Assembly (NCBI GenBank): GCA_017529875.1
Contig: JAFXNC010000049.1
Span: 1 to 64,000, forward strand
Source of the DNA: Ruminococcus sp.
GTDB taxonomy: Bacteria; Bacillota; Clostridia; Oscillospirales; Ruminococcaceae
Direction: 5' to 3'
DNA length: 64,000 bases
Shown here: positions 1-8,423 of the stretch, piece after piece
How the letters are laid out: each line of letters opens with the position of its first letter
Numbering within the stretch: position 1 is the stretch's first letter
Program-made: the position numbers and the translations under genes
The notes under the pieces: model-generated
Database searches by the model: none
Told to the model about the DNA's origin: nothing
What the model saw: only the letters and a program-made list of their open reading frames with translations

Positions 1-1
1 G

Positions 2-133
2 TCCGTTAAGGGTCTCGGAAACAAGTTCCTTGGCGGCGAAGGCTTCTTCAACACAAAAGTCACCGGCCCCGGCAAGATCTGGCTCCAGACTATGCCTATG
101 TACGAGCAGATCACAGCAGGTCTGTCGCACTGA
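2..133 (+). CDS. AIM24 / TIGR00266 family protein, C-terminal end (partial)
   Basis: The left window edge cuts this gene; 43 codons and the stop remain. The tail contains FLGGEGFFNTKVTGPGKIW followed by LQTMP, which is the usual C-terminal signature of the AIM24/TIGR00266 family, a beta-sandwich family of unknown biochemical role that is widespread in Firmicutes. A strong terminator follows 12 bases after the stop, so this is the last gene of its transcript. The family call rests on motif recall over a short stretch; the start and most of the protein lie outside the window. Confidence 0.7.
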   Translation, partial: SVKGLGNKFLGGEGFFNTKVTGPGKIWLQTMPMYEQITAGLSH

Positions 134-144
134 TAAATTCAAAA

Positions 145-177
145 ACCCTCGCTGCACACGCAGCGAGGGTCTTCTTT
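145..177 (+). terminator. Rho-independent terminator of the AIM24-family gene
   Basis: An 11-bp perfect stem (ACCCTCGCTGC / GCAGCGAGGGT) with a four-base ACAC loop is followed by CTTCTTT. It begins 12 bases after the stop codon. Confidence 0.9.
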
Positions 178-207
178 ATAGCATCCGGTCAGCCGAGCAG
201 GTCCCTG

Positions 208-660
208 ATGCGGCTTTTCACCTTTTCGATATCGCTGCTGGTGAGCAAGGGCAAATCCGTTTTTGTGGACGGCGATTTTATTCCTTACCGCGATCAATGG
301 GCGTATCTGTCATCCGTAAAAAAGATCAATGAAACTGCCGTTGACAGCCTTATCAAAAAGCTCTGCGCAAAGTCGGAACTGGGGGAGCTTTACAAGGAAG
401 ATCAGCCCGATAAGCCCTGGGAGATCAGACTTTCCGAAACTGACAGCGAACTGTTCCCGCAGTCGTTGGAGGTCGTCCTTGCCAATATGCTGTATATCCC
501 GAAAAGGGGCATTTCGCAGAGCGGGCTCAACAAGCTGAAACGGTTGGCTTGCTTTAAGAATCCCGATTACTACAAAGCGCAGGCAATGACTATATATAAG
601 TATTCGATCAGCGAAGCAAAGCGGTCCGGAGAAATAGATGAGTATCTGCAGAGCAAACCT
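208..660 (+). pseudogene. Remnant of a TOTE-type primase-helicase (primase/helicase junction)
   Basis: The translated segment reads GKSVFVDGDFIPYRDQWAYL near its start and LKRLACFKNPDYYKAQAM near its end. These resemble the junction between the archaeo-eukaryotic primase domain and the SF2 helicase of TOTE conflict-system proteins, where a 'G-S-VF-D...PY-DQWAFL' block and a 'LA-F-NPEFYKAQAMR' block occur in that order. No Walker A, DEAD box or nuclease follows; the reading frame leaves the homologous region about residue 130 and runs into an unrelated regulator fragment in another frame. There is no ribosome binding site at the first ATG. I read it as an internal fragment of a large gene left by deletions. 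The family assignment is from memory of the motif and is moderately sure; the remnant status is clear from length. Confidence 0.55.
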
Positions 661-662
661 CG

Positions 663-1043
663 GAGTTCCGCACCTACCGCATCGACAGAATAAAAAGCAT
701 CAAGGGCGGCGAGGTCAGCAAGACCAAACCGCCGCAGGAGCAGAAAGCTCCCGGATTTGTCGTGGATGTTTTCCCGCCGGAGCGGTTTGAGACCGTGACT
801 TTCAAAGTCAAGCGGTATCTTTTGGATGAAATGCTCGAACAGTTGGTCGATACCGTCAGCTCCCGCGATGACTTCGATGATGCCGGGCACGCGATAGCCC
901 GGGCGTACTGCGGCATCAACAAGCAGTTTTATCTGTAGGTGATGCGCTACGGTGACGCTATCGAGATCACAGCTCCGGCAGATATCCGGCAGGGGTTTGC
1001 GGATGAGCTGAAAAAAGTTTCCGAATTCTATTCAGATGTATAA
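663..1043 (+). pseudogene. WYL-domain regulator, C-terminal remnant with in-frame stop
   Basis: Reading from 663 gives EFRTYRIDRIKSIKGG, matching the 'FR-YR-DRI' block that ends the WYL domain, then a C-terminal winged region and VMRYGDAIEITAPADIRQGF, matching the WCX tail of WYL regulators. A TAG stop sits at 936-938 exactly between FYL and VMRY, where a TGG (Trp) codon would keep the frame, so a single G-to-A change explains it. The helix-turn-helix N-terminus is absent: the fragment begins abruptly next to the TOTE remnant in a different frame. WYL proteins often regulate defence genes, so the two remnants may have come from one defence island; that is inference. Confidence 0.7.
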
Positions 1044-1102
1044 TTTCCGGATATCTGATCTGCTATACTGATATCAGATCAAAAGATCGTGAGGTGAACA
1101 GT

Positions 1103-1207
1103 ATGTGGGAAATACTCGGACTCATGGCGTTGTTTGTTGTGATCTACCTGTTTTGCAGAGCAGGCTGGGACATACTGTTCGACATCTTCTTCGGGAAAAA
1201 GAAATAA
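1103..1207 (+). CDS. Small membrane protein of 34 residues
   Basis: ATG TGG opens a 34-codon frame with a good ribosome binding site (GAGGTGA, 6-7 bases upstream) and a terminator close behind. The peptide is MWEILGLMALFVVIYLFCRA followed by a short amphipathic stretch ending in GKKK: one hydrophobic segment at about residues 5-20 and a positive C-terminus, as in single-span bacterial microproteins. It is unlike the flanking decayed genes in having an intact start, signal and terminator. I recognise no family. Function is unknown. Confidence 0.5.
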   Translation: MWEILGLMALFVVIYLFCRAGWDILFDIFFGKKK

Positions 1208-1244
1208 CTCTTTGTCATAGAACAACTCTTTCTTTACTGTAAGG

Positions 1245-1278
1245 CTCCGCATGGCAGAAATGCTGTGCGGAGTTCTTT
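1245..1278 (+). terminator. Terminator after the small membrane protein
   Basis: Stem CTCCGCA / TGCGGAG with an imperfect inner stem is followed by TTCTTTT, 38 bases past the stop of the 34-residue ORF. Confidence 0.75.
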
Positions 1279-1433
1279 TGTGCAAGCTCCACAAAATACG
1301 GTTCAAAATTTCTATATACAAAAATCATTATTTGATGAAAATGTCCCCACAACACTTAAATAATGTGTTATAATATTGTTAAATGATTTTACGGCAAGCT
1401 CTTATACTTATGAATTATCAGAGGGGGAGAACA

Positions 1434-2561
1434 ATGTCAACCAAGAAAAATCAAAGAACGGCGGCGTGTGCGCTGGCAGTGATGATCTCTGTGTCCATGC
1501 TTGCAGGCTGTGCAGACAGCAGCAGTTCGGATAGTACAAGCAAAGCGGAGACCTCGCTTTCCACTTCCGTGACTACTGTTACGGAGACTCCGGCAGTCAG
1601 CTCACAGAGCGAAACCGTAACAACAACGACCTCCGAGACAGTTACCACTACGGTGACCGAAACCGTATCCGAGCCTGAGACCGTCAAGGAGCCCGAGAGC
1701 AGTCTCGAGTTTGCAAAGAAGTGCTGTTCGTCCAACAATTACGAATATCTCGGGACACTGGAGAACGGCGATAAGATGCAGAAGGTTTATGACGCCCTTA
1801 AAGAAGTATGCCTTGATGCCTGGGAGCACACGGACAGGGATTATGACGATGCTGAGACCAACAGTCACGACGAGTACTGCTGTAAGATCTTCGATGACGG
1901 CGAGTTCGATCTCGGGCCGCGCGATCTCGCCCTTGCCGGAGCGATGTTTGAGCGCGACAATCCCATATTTTACTTTGCCGTGCCAACTGTCTGCGCGCCT
2001 ATCACAGAAAACGGTGAACAAATATACCTTTCGGTAGCGATCGGGGATGATTTCCTCAAGGGCAGCTTCCGTGCGGAGATCCAGAAGGTCATTCAGGAGA
2101 AGGTGACCGCTATCTCCGGGACTGCATCAGCCGGCAAGAGCCCGTATGAACGCGAGAGGCTGGCATATGACGGAGTTGTTCAGGCCGTGGAATACGCTTA
2201 TGATGAGGACGGTGAAGAACTGGAAAACGGCTTGACCTCTACTGCAGCGGGAGTATACAACGGTGAGCTCATCTGTGAGGGGTATGCGAAGCTTTACAAG
2301 ACGGTGCTCGATTATATGGATCTGCCCTGCTGGTTTGTGGAAGGCAAGGAGATAGAGCACGCCTGGAACATCATCGGGATCGACGGGAAATACTACTACG
2401 CCGATGCCACATGGGACGACGCATATGTGGAAACGACATATAACTACTTCGCCAAGGGCAGTCAGGTGTTTAACGAAGATCACTGTACGGATATTCCTGA
2501 ACCGTTCAAATATATGAACGGTCTCCCGAAGGTCGAAGAAGATAATTACGAGAAGGACTGA
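1434..2561 (+). CDS. Secreted lipoprotein with transglutaminase-like domain
   Basis: 375 residues from ATG 1434, chosen because AGAGGGGGAGA lies just upstream; an in-frame ATG at 1383 has no such signal. Residues 1-26 form a lipoprotein signal with lipobox MLAGC (Cys26). A Thr/Ser/Glu/Val-rich low-complexity linker covers about 27-88. The C-terminal third carries a papain-like transglutaminase core: Cys281 in ICEGYAK, His309 in HAWN and Asp324 in ADATWDD, the expected catalytic triad order and spacing. Such domains in Firmicutes lipoproteins are thought to act as cysteine proteases or cross-linking enzymes at the cell surface; the substrate is not known. It is monocistronic with its own terminator. 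Confidence 0.85.
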   Translation: MSTKKNQRTAACALAVMISVSMLAGCADSSSSDSTSKAETSLSTSVTTVTETPAVSSQSETVTTTTSETVTTTVTETVSEPETVKEPESSLEFAKKCCSSNNYEYLGTLENGDKMQKVYDALKEVCLDAWEHTDRDYDDAETNSHDEYCCKIFDDGEFDLGPRDLALAGAMFERDNPIFYFAVPTVCAPITENGEQIYLSVAIGDDFLKGSFRAEIQKVIQEKVTAISGTASAGKSPYERERLAYDGVVQAVEYAYDEDGEELENGLTSTAAGVYNGELICEGYAKLYKTVLDYMDLPCWFVEGKEIEHAWNIIGIDGKYYYADATWDDAYVETTYNYFAKGSQVFNEDHCTDIPEPFKYMNGLPKVEEDNYEKD

Positions 2562-2583
2562 CCCGAACAACGGAGCAGTAAGG

Positions 2584-2619
2584 CACCTCCGCCGGAGCTA
2601 CAGCGGAGGTGTATTTTTT
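2584..2619 (+). terminator. Terminator of the transglutaminase lipoprotein gene
   Basis: Nine-bp stem CACCTCCGC / GCGGAGGTG followed by TATTTTTTATA, 22 bases after the stop. Confidence 0.9.
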
Positions 2620-2996
2620 ATACTGCCGCAGGTTAAACAACCGGACACAGAGTTCGATAGAGACAACGCGGGCGCATACCGGATTGTTTTCCCTCGAAAT
2701 TCATATTCATCCGCACTTGACAAATTCTCATTTTTGTGGTATTAAAACACCCAAATCATCTATCGTAAACAAACGTTCTATAACACACCTCGAACATCGC
2801 AGAACAGTCAAAATAAGCAAATATGCTTAACACTTAATTTGTTCGTTTTTGGACAACTTCATATATCTTTGTTGACCAAAAGTTGTCCGAGATTTGTTAA
2901 GACGGCGGAATGTATTCGTAAATATGATTGATAAATAAGACGACCTTTTTTGTAAGTGCATAATTCGGTCGCCACATAATAATACTCTTTTTATAT
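2620..2996. other. AT-rich intergenic stretch, no gene recognised
   Basis: No frame here has both a ribosome binding site and a recognisable product. It contains a separated inverted repeat, GGACAACTT at 2851-2859 and AAGTTGTCC at 2880-2888, with a 20-base spacer. The base composition is clearly more AT-rich than the flanking coding regions. It borders a pseudogene on the minus strand and may be decayed accessory DNA. Confidence 0.4.
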
Positions 2997-3585
2997 CTAT
3001 ATTGTTCTTTGTTCTAAAGGATAAATACAACAAACAAAAGCATCAACATTGTAATAATGCTGATGCTTTTTGAGTTTCATTATACCTATAAAACTACTGT
3101 TTCTCGCCCGAGAGTTTTCCGATACGTAAAAGCGAAAAGGCTGCTGAACAAATGCTCCGTCGGCTTTGGCTATCCTTTCGTCAAGGGTATCCATATGCTT
3201 ATGGTCCTTACCCCTGAGCTCAGGATATAACACACCAGCTCAGATCCCCGGGCAGCTTTCCTTCCGGCATGTGGGTGAAGGGCTGCTCGGGAGTATAGAT
3301 AAAGGCAGTGGAGGAGCCTATCAGAGAAAGCCGTTTCAGAAGCTCGACATAGCTCGTCTGGATATTTCTGCCTATCATCATGGTATCACGCACAAAGATA
3401 TTGTCGATATGTATCCGGTCGATCGCTGCCTGCCTGAGCTTTTCGCGTTCGTTTTCGGTGAGCTTTTCATATTCGCCCTTCGGGCAGCCATCTCTGCTGC
3501 ATGAGCTGCGGCGGATAAAGCTCGTGGGATAATACTTTTGGCTGTCCTCGATACCGTTGGCTGACGTCGGCTCAACTCCTGTGTA
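2997..3585 (-). pseudogene. Frameshifted, N-terminally truncated gene of unknown family
   Basis: On the minus strand two frames join into one plausible protein. The first runs from about 3585 and includes AAIDRIHIDNIFVRDTMMIG, RNIQTSYVELLKRLSLIGSS and TPEQPFTHMPEGKLPGDLSW, then stops at CVIS. The second frame continues immediately with YPELRGKDHKHMDTLDERIA and ADGAFVQQPFRFYVSENSRA. The continuity of style and composition suggests a single lost base near 3230. Upstream, two TAA codons sit directly before the first codon and there is no start, so the N-terminus is missing as well. I do not recognise the family. Confidence 0.5.
3037..3070. terminator. Bidirectional stem-loop terminator
   Basis: AAAAGCATCA at 3037-3046 pairs with TGATGCTTTT at 3061-3070, with an inner CATT/AATG pairing, and gives T-runs in both directions. 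Confidence 0.65.
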
Positions 3586-3692
3586 TTATTAATTCAAGGA
3601 CAGCCCGGACTTCGCTTTCCGGGCAAAATTGTTTCCTCTTTTATTATACCTGATCTTCCCATAAAATGCAACGGCTTACAGTAAATACTCCG

Positions 3693-3740
3693 AAAAAAGC
3701 AAGGTCCCGATGCTGCCGCTATGCCGCGCAGCATCGGGAT
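3693..3740 (-). terminator. Terminator of the sugar ABC transporter operon
   Basis: Reading the minus strand, TCCCGATGCTGC pairs with GCAGCATCGGGA across an 11-base loop, followed after a few bases by GCTTTTTTC. It lies just past the stop of the second permease gene. Confidence 0.85.
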
Positions 3741-3767
3741 GATTTTGAATGACCGCAGGAGTTCTTG

Positions 3768-4646
3768 TTATTCTTTCACTGCGCCGGAGACCAGGCCGTT
3801 GTAGATGTATTTCTGTAATGTCAGGAACATTATCAGCGTCGGGATTATGCAGAGGATTATCCCTGCAAAGACTATCTCCCACTGCGTGCGTTTGCCGCTT
3901 ATGAAGCTGTAAAGCACTGTGGATACCACCGGATCGTCCTCACTCATGTAGAGATTCGGGGTATAGAAATCATTGTAGATGCCCACAAACTTGATGATAA
4001 GCACCGTTGCTATGGCGGGCTTGAGGTTCGGAAGTATGATCGAGAAATATATCCTCGGGTAGCTTGCGCCGTCAATGATGCCGCTCTCGTCAAGAGAGGT
4101 GGGTATCTGTGACAGGAACTGCATGAATATGTAGATCGAGATAATATCGGTGCCAACGTACAGAACGATGGGTGCCGCAAAGGTTCGATAAAGGCCAAGC
4201 TTGTACATGATCTGGAATACGGTCACCTGCATCGAGATGTTCGGCAGCAGCGTCGCCAGCAGGAAGGCCGCCTTGATGAACCGCGTCATCTTGCCGTCGA
4301 AGCGCTGGATAACGAAGGCTGTCATGGTGCCGGTCATTATAGTTCCGACGCAGGAGACAACGATGATTATTGCCGTGTTGCCGAGACCTTTCAGTACCTT
4401 GCCGTCTATGAATGCAGTTTTGAAGTTGTCAAACACCCAATGGGTGGGCAGTTCGAGGGCTCCTGTGTTTGCCACATCCTTGCTGTCCTTGAAAGCTCCG
4501 AATATTACAGCGGCAATAGGAATGAAGACCATGATACAGCCTATTGCCAGAACCAGATACGAGAAGGTCTTAACGATTATCCTGCTCCAGTAAATAGGCT
4601 TTTCCTGCCTGATAACGGAGTGTCTGACATTCGATCTCTCTTTCAT
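3768..4646 (-). CDS. Sugar ABC transporter permease, MalG/MsmG type
   Basis: 292 residues with six predicted membrane segments, typical of the inner-membrane permease subunit of CUT1 carbohydrate ABC transporters. The cytoplasmic EAA-like loop that docks to the ATPase reads DESGIIDGASYPRIYFSIIL with the conserved Gly, at about residues 190-210. It overlaps the upstream permease gene by four bases (ATGA), indicating translational coupling, and is the last gene of the operon before a terminator. No ATPase is encoded here; CUT1 systems in Firmicutes commonly share a distant MsmK-type ATPase. The substrate is likely an oligosaccharide, and the neighbouring mannanase makes manno-oligosaccharide a reasonable guess. 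Confidence 0.93.
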   Translation of the reverse strand: MKERSNVRHSVIRQEKPIYWSRIIVKTFSYLVLAIGCIMVFIPIAAVIFGAFKDSKDVANTGALELPTHWVFDNFKTAFIDGKVLKGLGNTAIIIVVSCVGTIMTGTMTAFVIQRFDGKMTRFIKAAFLLATLLPNISMQVTVFQIMYKLGLYRTFAAPIVLYVGTDIISIYIFMQFLSQIPTSLDESGIIDGASYPRIYFSIILPNLKPAIATVLIIKFVGIYNDFYTPNLYMSEDDPVVSTVLYSFISGKRTQWEIVFAGIILCIIPTLIMFLTLQKYIYNGLVSGAVKE

Positions 4647-5611
4647 CGTTTGCCCTCCCTTGTCTTGCGGCGCTGCCGGAGCTTGCTGCCGTCCTCACGG
4701 AAGAAGTATTTTTGCAGCAGCGTAACAATGATTATTATTACCAGCAGTATCACAGCCATAGCACTCGCCAGTCCGACCTTGTTTTTGCTGAAAGCTGTAT
4801 TGATCGTGTCGATAACGAAGGTGGATGTGTTCATAGTGCCGCCCGTGATGATGTAGGGTATCTCGAATACCGAGATCGCGCCCTTCACCGCAAGGATCAG
4901 CTGCAATGAAATGATCGGCTTGATGCTGGGGAATACGATGTACTTGAAGCGCTGCCAGGGATTTGCGCCGTCAAGATCGGCGGCTTCGTAGAGGTCGGGG
5001 CTGATAGAGTTGATCGCGCCGATATACATTATGATATCAAAGCCCACATAACGCCAGATAGATACGAATACCAGACAGATGTTTGCCAGCAGCGGAGACT
5101 CAGCCGAGATCCACTTGATAGGCTCGATGCCGAACACGGAAAGCACGCTGTTGAGCGTACCCTCGGGGACGATGCCCCTCTCGCCTTTGACAAAGAACTT
5201 CTTGAAGATGATCGACACCGCAACGCCGTTCATAAGGTAGGGGAAGAAAAGGATGCCCTTGAAAAGCCCCTTTGCCCTGATCTTCGAGCAGAGGATAGAC
5301 GCTACAAGCAGCGCTATCACCTGCTGTATGAACGAGCCGCAGAGGTAATAAAGGCTGTTTTTGAAGGTGGAAAGTATGCTTGTGTCGGTAAAGATAGTCT
5401 TGTAGTTCTGTATGCCGACCCACGATACGTTGGCACCGTATTTGTCTCTGTCCTGGAAGCTGTAAACTATCATGTTGACCGCCGGAACAAATGTGAACAC
5501 GGCGAGCAGCAAGACGGGTATCAGCAGAAACAGCACCGATATATAGAATTTCTGCCCCTCATAGGTCTTTATCCACTTTTTAAATGGGGCGTGCTTGCGT
5601 TTGGTTTTCAT
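4643..5611 (-). CDS. Sugar ABC transporter permease, MalF/MsmF type
   Basis: 322 residues with six predicted membrane segments; the first hydrophobic stretch is YISVLFLLIPVLLLAVFTFV. The EAA loop is present as EAADLDGANPWQRFKYIVFP near residue 215. This is the partner permease of the CUT1 transporter. It is second in an operon after the solute-binding protein, from which it is separated by about 108 bases that contain a stable stem-loop, and it is coupled to the downstream permease by an ATGA overlap. Confidence 0.93.
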   Translation of the reverse strand: MKTKRKHAPFKKWIKTYEGQKFYISVLFLLIPVLLLAVFTFVPAVNMIVYSFQDRDKYGANVSWVGIQNYKTIFTDTSILSTFKNSLYYLCGSFIQQVIALLVASILCSKIRAKGLFKGILFFPYLMNGVAVSIIFKKFFVKGERGIVPEGTLNSVLSVFGIEPIKWISAESPLLANICLVFVSIWRYVGFDIIMYIGAINSISPDLYEAADLDGANPWQRFKYIVFPSIKPIISLQLILAVKGAISVFEIPYIITGGTMNTSTFVIDTINTAFSKNKVGLASAMAVILLVIIIIVTLLQKYFFREDGSKLRQRRKTREGKR

Positions 5612-5629
5612 AATTTAGCTCCTTTGAAT

Positions 5630-5669
5630 GAAAACGCCCTGCCGAAGTAAGGAGAAGCAGAGCGTTTTC
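5630..5669 (-). promoter_or_regulatory. Intra-operon stem-loop between binding protein and permease genes
   Basis: GAAAACGC-CTGC at the left pairs with GCAG-GCGTTTTC at the right (about 12 pairs with one mismatch). It lies between the 3' end of the solute-binding gene and the permease start, with no T-run after it on the minus strand. Such hairpins in sugar ABC operons are known to protect or partly terminate the binding-protein mRNA, so that this subunit is made in excess; that role is inferred here. Confidence 0.6.
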
Positions 5670-5719
5670 AAGTCATGATTTAAGGAAGAAATTGAATGAA
5701 TCTCAGAAGGAAAACATTG

Positions 5720-7108
5720 TTATTTTCCGAGGATCTTGTCTCTTGCGGCAGCCCACTTTTCGTTTGCTTCCTTGATGATAGCTTCAAATTCGCTCTCACC
5801 CTTGCCTGCAAATGCGGCCTCTGCCATTTTCAGCTTGAAGTTGTCGTTGGAACCGTCCCAGATGCCTACGCCGGATTCCTTGTCGATCTCATCCCACTTG
5901 CCGATAAGGTTATCGGGAGCAGAGGTTTTTGAGAAGGTCACGGTATCCTGGAAAGCAGAGAGGTTATCGGGCATCTGCGAGTTCAGAGCAGAGCCGATCA
6001 TGCCCTCCTTCTGGGCGAAACCAGATTCGGAAGCGAACCACTCAACGAACTTCTTGGCAAGATCAACGTTCTTGGAATGCTTGCTCACTCCCATGCAGAA
6101 GTCAGAGGAAGTCTCAGCGTACTGCTTGCCGTCTGCTGCGGTGAAGGGTGCAGGCATATATCCGATGTCAGCCACGTTGTCACCGGCGTTCTCCTGGAAC
6201 TGAGAGATAGCCCACGAGCCCATTACGAGAGTTGCGATCTTGCCCTCGCCGAACCATACCTTGGAGGACTCCCAGTCGGTGTTGGCATGGTCTTCTTCGA
6301 GGATACCGGGTGTCGAGAAGATGTCAAACATCAGCTTGTAGGTCTGATAATAACCACCGTCCTTGGCGAACAGATCCAGCTTCTTTTCGAGGATGTCATT
6401 CTCGTAGTTGGGATTGCCGGAAGCGGAGTTCACAAGGTTGCCCCACTGGTTAAGGGTCCAGTCAGCAGCGGCGTACTCGGTGTAGAGGGGGATAGCCTCG
6501 GTCTTTTCTTTGATCTGCTTGAGGTCGGTGATGAACTCGTCGGGAGTCTTGGGCATCGCAGTGATACCTGCGTCAGACCATACCTTCTTGTTGTAGAGGA
6601 TGCCTACTGCGTTTCCACCGGTGGAGATGCCGTAAACGTTCTTGTCGGCGTCCATCTTGGCGTCAGCCCAGCGGTACTTTGCGGAAATGTCATCGTAGGT
6701 GCCGAAGGGCTCGAAGAAGTTTTTCAGGTCTGCAAGAGCCACGTCATCGGGGATGCAGAGCACATCACCGTAATCGTCGGTACCCATTCTTGTGGAGACG
6801 CTTCCCGCGTAATCCTCGTATGCCACATACTTGATCTCGCAGTTGTTTGCCTCCTCAAATGGGTCTGTGAGCTTGTCGAGGCTGCCGTCCTGCACTCTGT
6901 CGGTGCGATTGGTGAGGACTTCAAGAGTCACCTTCTCACCGCTCGGTTCTGCTGCCTCGGAGCTGCCTGCTTTGGACTCGGCGCCGCCGTTTCCGGAGGG
7001 AGCCGCAGAGCTGCCGGAATCCGATCCGCCGCAGCCCGTGAGCAGTCCCATTGTTGATACTGACATGATCGCTGCCAGTACAGCCGATAAAAGTTTGCCT
7101 GTCTTCAT
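5720..7108 (-). CDS. Sugar ABC transporter solute-binding lipoprotein
   Basis: 462 residues. Signal peptide with lipobox GLLTGCGG (Cys at about residue 26), then a Gly/Ser/Ala/Glu linker to residue 58, then a periplasmic-binding-type fold of the extracellular solute-binding family 1 (MalE/MsmE class). Blocks such as FGEGKIATLVMGSWAISQF and KKFVEWFASESGFAQKEGM are typical of that family. First gene of the operon with the two permeases; ribosome binding site GGAGGT is just upstream of ATG 7108. Two AT palindromes lie in its upstream region (see 7132-7219) and the LacI gene sits immediately upstream in the same direction, so regulation by that repressor is likely. Confidence 0.93.
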   Translation of the reverse strand: MKTGKLLSAVLAAIMSVSTMGLLTGCGGSDSGSSAAPSGNGGAESKAGSSEAAEPSGEKVTLEVLTNRTDRVQDGSLDKLTDPFEEANNCEIKYVAYEDYAGSVSTRMGTDDYGDVLCIPDDVALADLKNFFEPFGTYDDISAKYRWADAKMDADKNVYGISTGGNAVGILYNKKVWSDAGITAMPKTPDEFITDLKQIKEKTEAIPLYTEYAAADWTLNQWGNLVNSASGNPNYENDILEKKLDLFAKDGGYYQTYKLMFDIFSTPGILEEDHANTDWESSKVWFGEGKIATLVMGSWAISQFQENAGDNVADIGYMPAPFTAADGKQYAETSSDFCMGVSKHSKNVDLAKKFVEWFASESGFAQKEGMIGSALNSQMPDNLSAFQDTVTFSKTSAPDNLIGKWDEIDKESGVGIWDGSNDNFKLKMAEAAFAGKGESEFEAIIKEANEKWAAARDKILGK

Positions 7109-7131
7109 AATAATACCTCCATATCATCCAA

Positions 7132-7219
7132 TTAAATTTAACCGTCTGTTCTGTTAAATTCAACCTGAGCAAAGGATAACACAAATATCTGCCTAAGTCA
7201 ATAGCTAAGTTAAATTTAA
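7132..7219. promoter_or_regulatory. Candidate operator palindromes upstream of the binding-protein gene
   Basis: TTAAATTTAA occurs at 7132-7141 and again at 7210-7219, both between the LacI gene and the solute-binding gene. The same core (TAAATTTAAT) occurs at 8711-8720 in front of the mannanase gene. A shared palindrome ahead of uptake and depolymerising genes fits a common regulator such as the adjacent LacI protein. The region is AT-rich, so chance is a real alternative. Confidence 0.4.
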
Positions 7220-7371
7220 TTGCTAATTCACTTAAACTTTGTTTAAAACAACAAACAGCTTTGTAATTTACTGTGCATACTGTACAAATCATGTATTCGT
7301 TTACAGTTGAAAAACACCAAATCAGCACCTGAAAAGGCTAAAATCAACTAAATAACTTCTGTCGCATAAAT

Positions 7372-7413
7372 AAAAACGGATATCCCCGCTTGATGCGAAG
7401 ATATCCGTTTTTC
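7372..7413. terminator. Terminator of the LacI gene
   Basis: Twelve-bp perfect stem AAAAACGGATAT / ATATCCGTTTTT with a 17-base loop, placed 15 bases after the stop of the regulator on the minus strand; it is symmetrical and could work in both directions. Confidence 0.85.
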
Positions 7414-7427
7414 GTTATCGGTTCTTT

Positions 7428-8423
7428 TCAGATGCTCTTTACCGAGCCTTTTTCTATCAGGCTGCCGGTGATCTTGACCGTCGATGCGTCCCGCAGCGGA
7501 TCCTCTATCCTGTTTATCAGCAGCTTGACCGCCTTGTCCGCCATGCGGTGTGAGTCAACGCTGACAGTCGTTATCGGCGGGTTGCACACCTCTGAGATGA
7601 GATAATTGTCATATCCCACCACTGAGATGTCCTCCGGCACTCTGATCTCACGCTCCTCGAGCTGCTTGATCGTGTGGAACGCTGCTTCGTCGCAGTTGCA
7701 GACGAAGGCTGTCGGCAGCCTGTCGGGGAAGGCTATCCTGATGAACTCTCTGTTGTTGCGGTCATCGAGAGTCCATTCGTTCCTGACCTTTAGGTCGTGG
7801 TCTATCATAGCCTTCATATAGCCCATATAGCGGTCAAAGATACTTGACGTCGCCTTGACGGTGCCGATGAAGCCTATCTTTTTATGGCCTTTCTCTATAA
7901 GATAGGAAGTAAGGGCATAGCCCCCGCCGTAGCCGTCGGAGGTCACGCTGTCGAAGTCGAGGCCGTGTATATAGTAGTCAAGGAGGATCATATTCGGCAT
8001 ATTCCTTTTCAGCGCCACCACATATTCCCGGCTGAGCTGTCCGAGGGAGACCAGTGCCGAGACCGTCCCGTCGGTTATCATTTTGGGCATCGTAAGGCTC
8101 TGTTCGTCATCCTCGGAGAGTATGTCGATCAGGCAGAAATAGCCGTTCTGCCCGAACTGCTTTACAAGGTCGTTGTACAGTGCCCAGTAAAATGAGCCAT
8201 TGGGATTCATGAACTTGTCTGGGATAACAACGCCCACGATATTATCGCTCCTGGCGGACTGCTGCGGCTTGGGGGCAACATAGCCCAGCTCGTCGGCGGT
8301 CTGCTTTATTTTAAGTTTAAGCTCGCTGCTCACGCCTTTTTTATCCGCAAGCGCCTTAGATACGGTGACTATACTGGTATCGCAGGCCTTGGCGATATCC
8401 GAAAGAGTTACTGCTTTGCTCAT
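7428..8423 (-). CDS. LacI/GalR-family transcriptional regulator
   Basis: 331 residues. N-terminal helix-turn-helix and hinge (VTLSDIAKACDTSIVTVSKA, residues 5-24, then KQTADELGYV), followed by a periplasmic-binding-like sensor domain with the usual late block DISVVGYDN and NPPITTVSVD. Such proteins repress sugar genes and are released by a small sugar ligand. It lies directly upstream of the ABC uptake operon and divergent from the mannanase, so it likely controls both. Start ATG 8423 has AAGGAGGAAGG upstream. It has its own terminator, so it is probably transcribed separately from the transporter genes. Confidence 0.93.
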   Translation of the reverse strand: MSKAVTLSDIAKACDTSIVTVSKALADKKGVSSELKLKIKQTADELGYVAPKPQQSARSDNIVGVVIPDKFMNPNGSFYWALYNDLVKQFGQNGYFCLIDILSEDDEQSLTMPKMITDGTVSALVSLGQLSREYVVALKRNMPNMILLDYYIHGLDFDSVTSDGYGGGYALTSYLIEKGHKKIGFIGTVKATSSIFDRYMGYMKAMIDHDLKVRNEWTLDDRNNREFIRIAFPDRLPTAFVCNCDEAAFHTIKQLEEREIRVPEDISVVGYDNYLISEVCNPPITTVSVDSHRMADKAVKLLINRIEDPLRDASTVKITGSLIEKGSVKSI

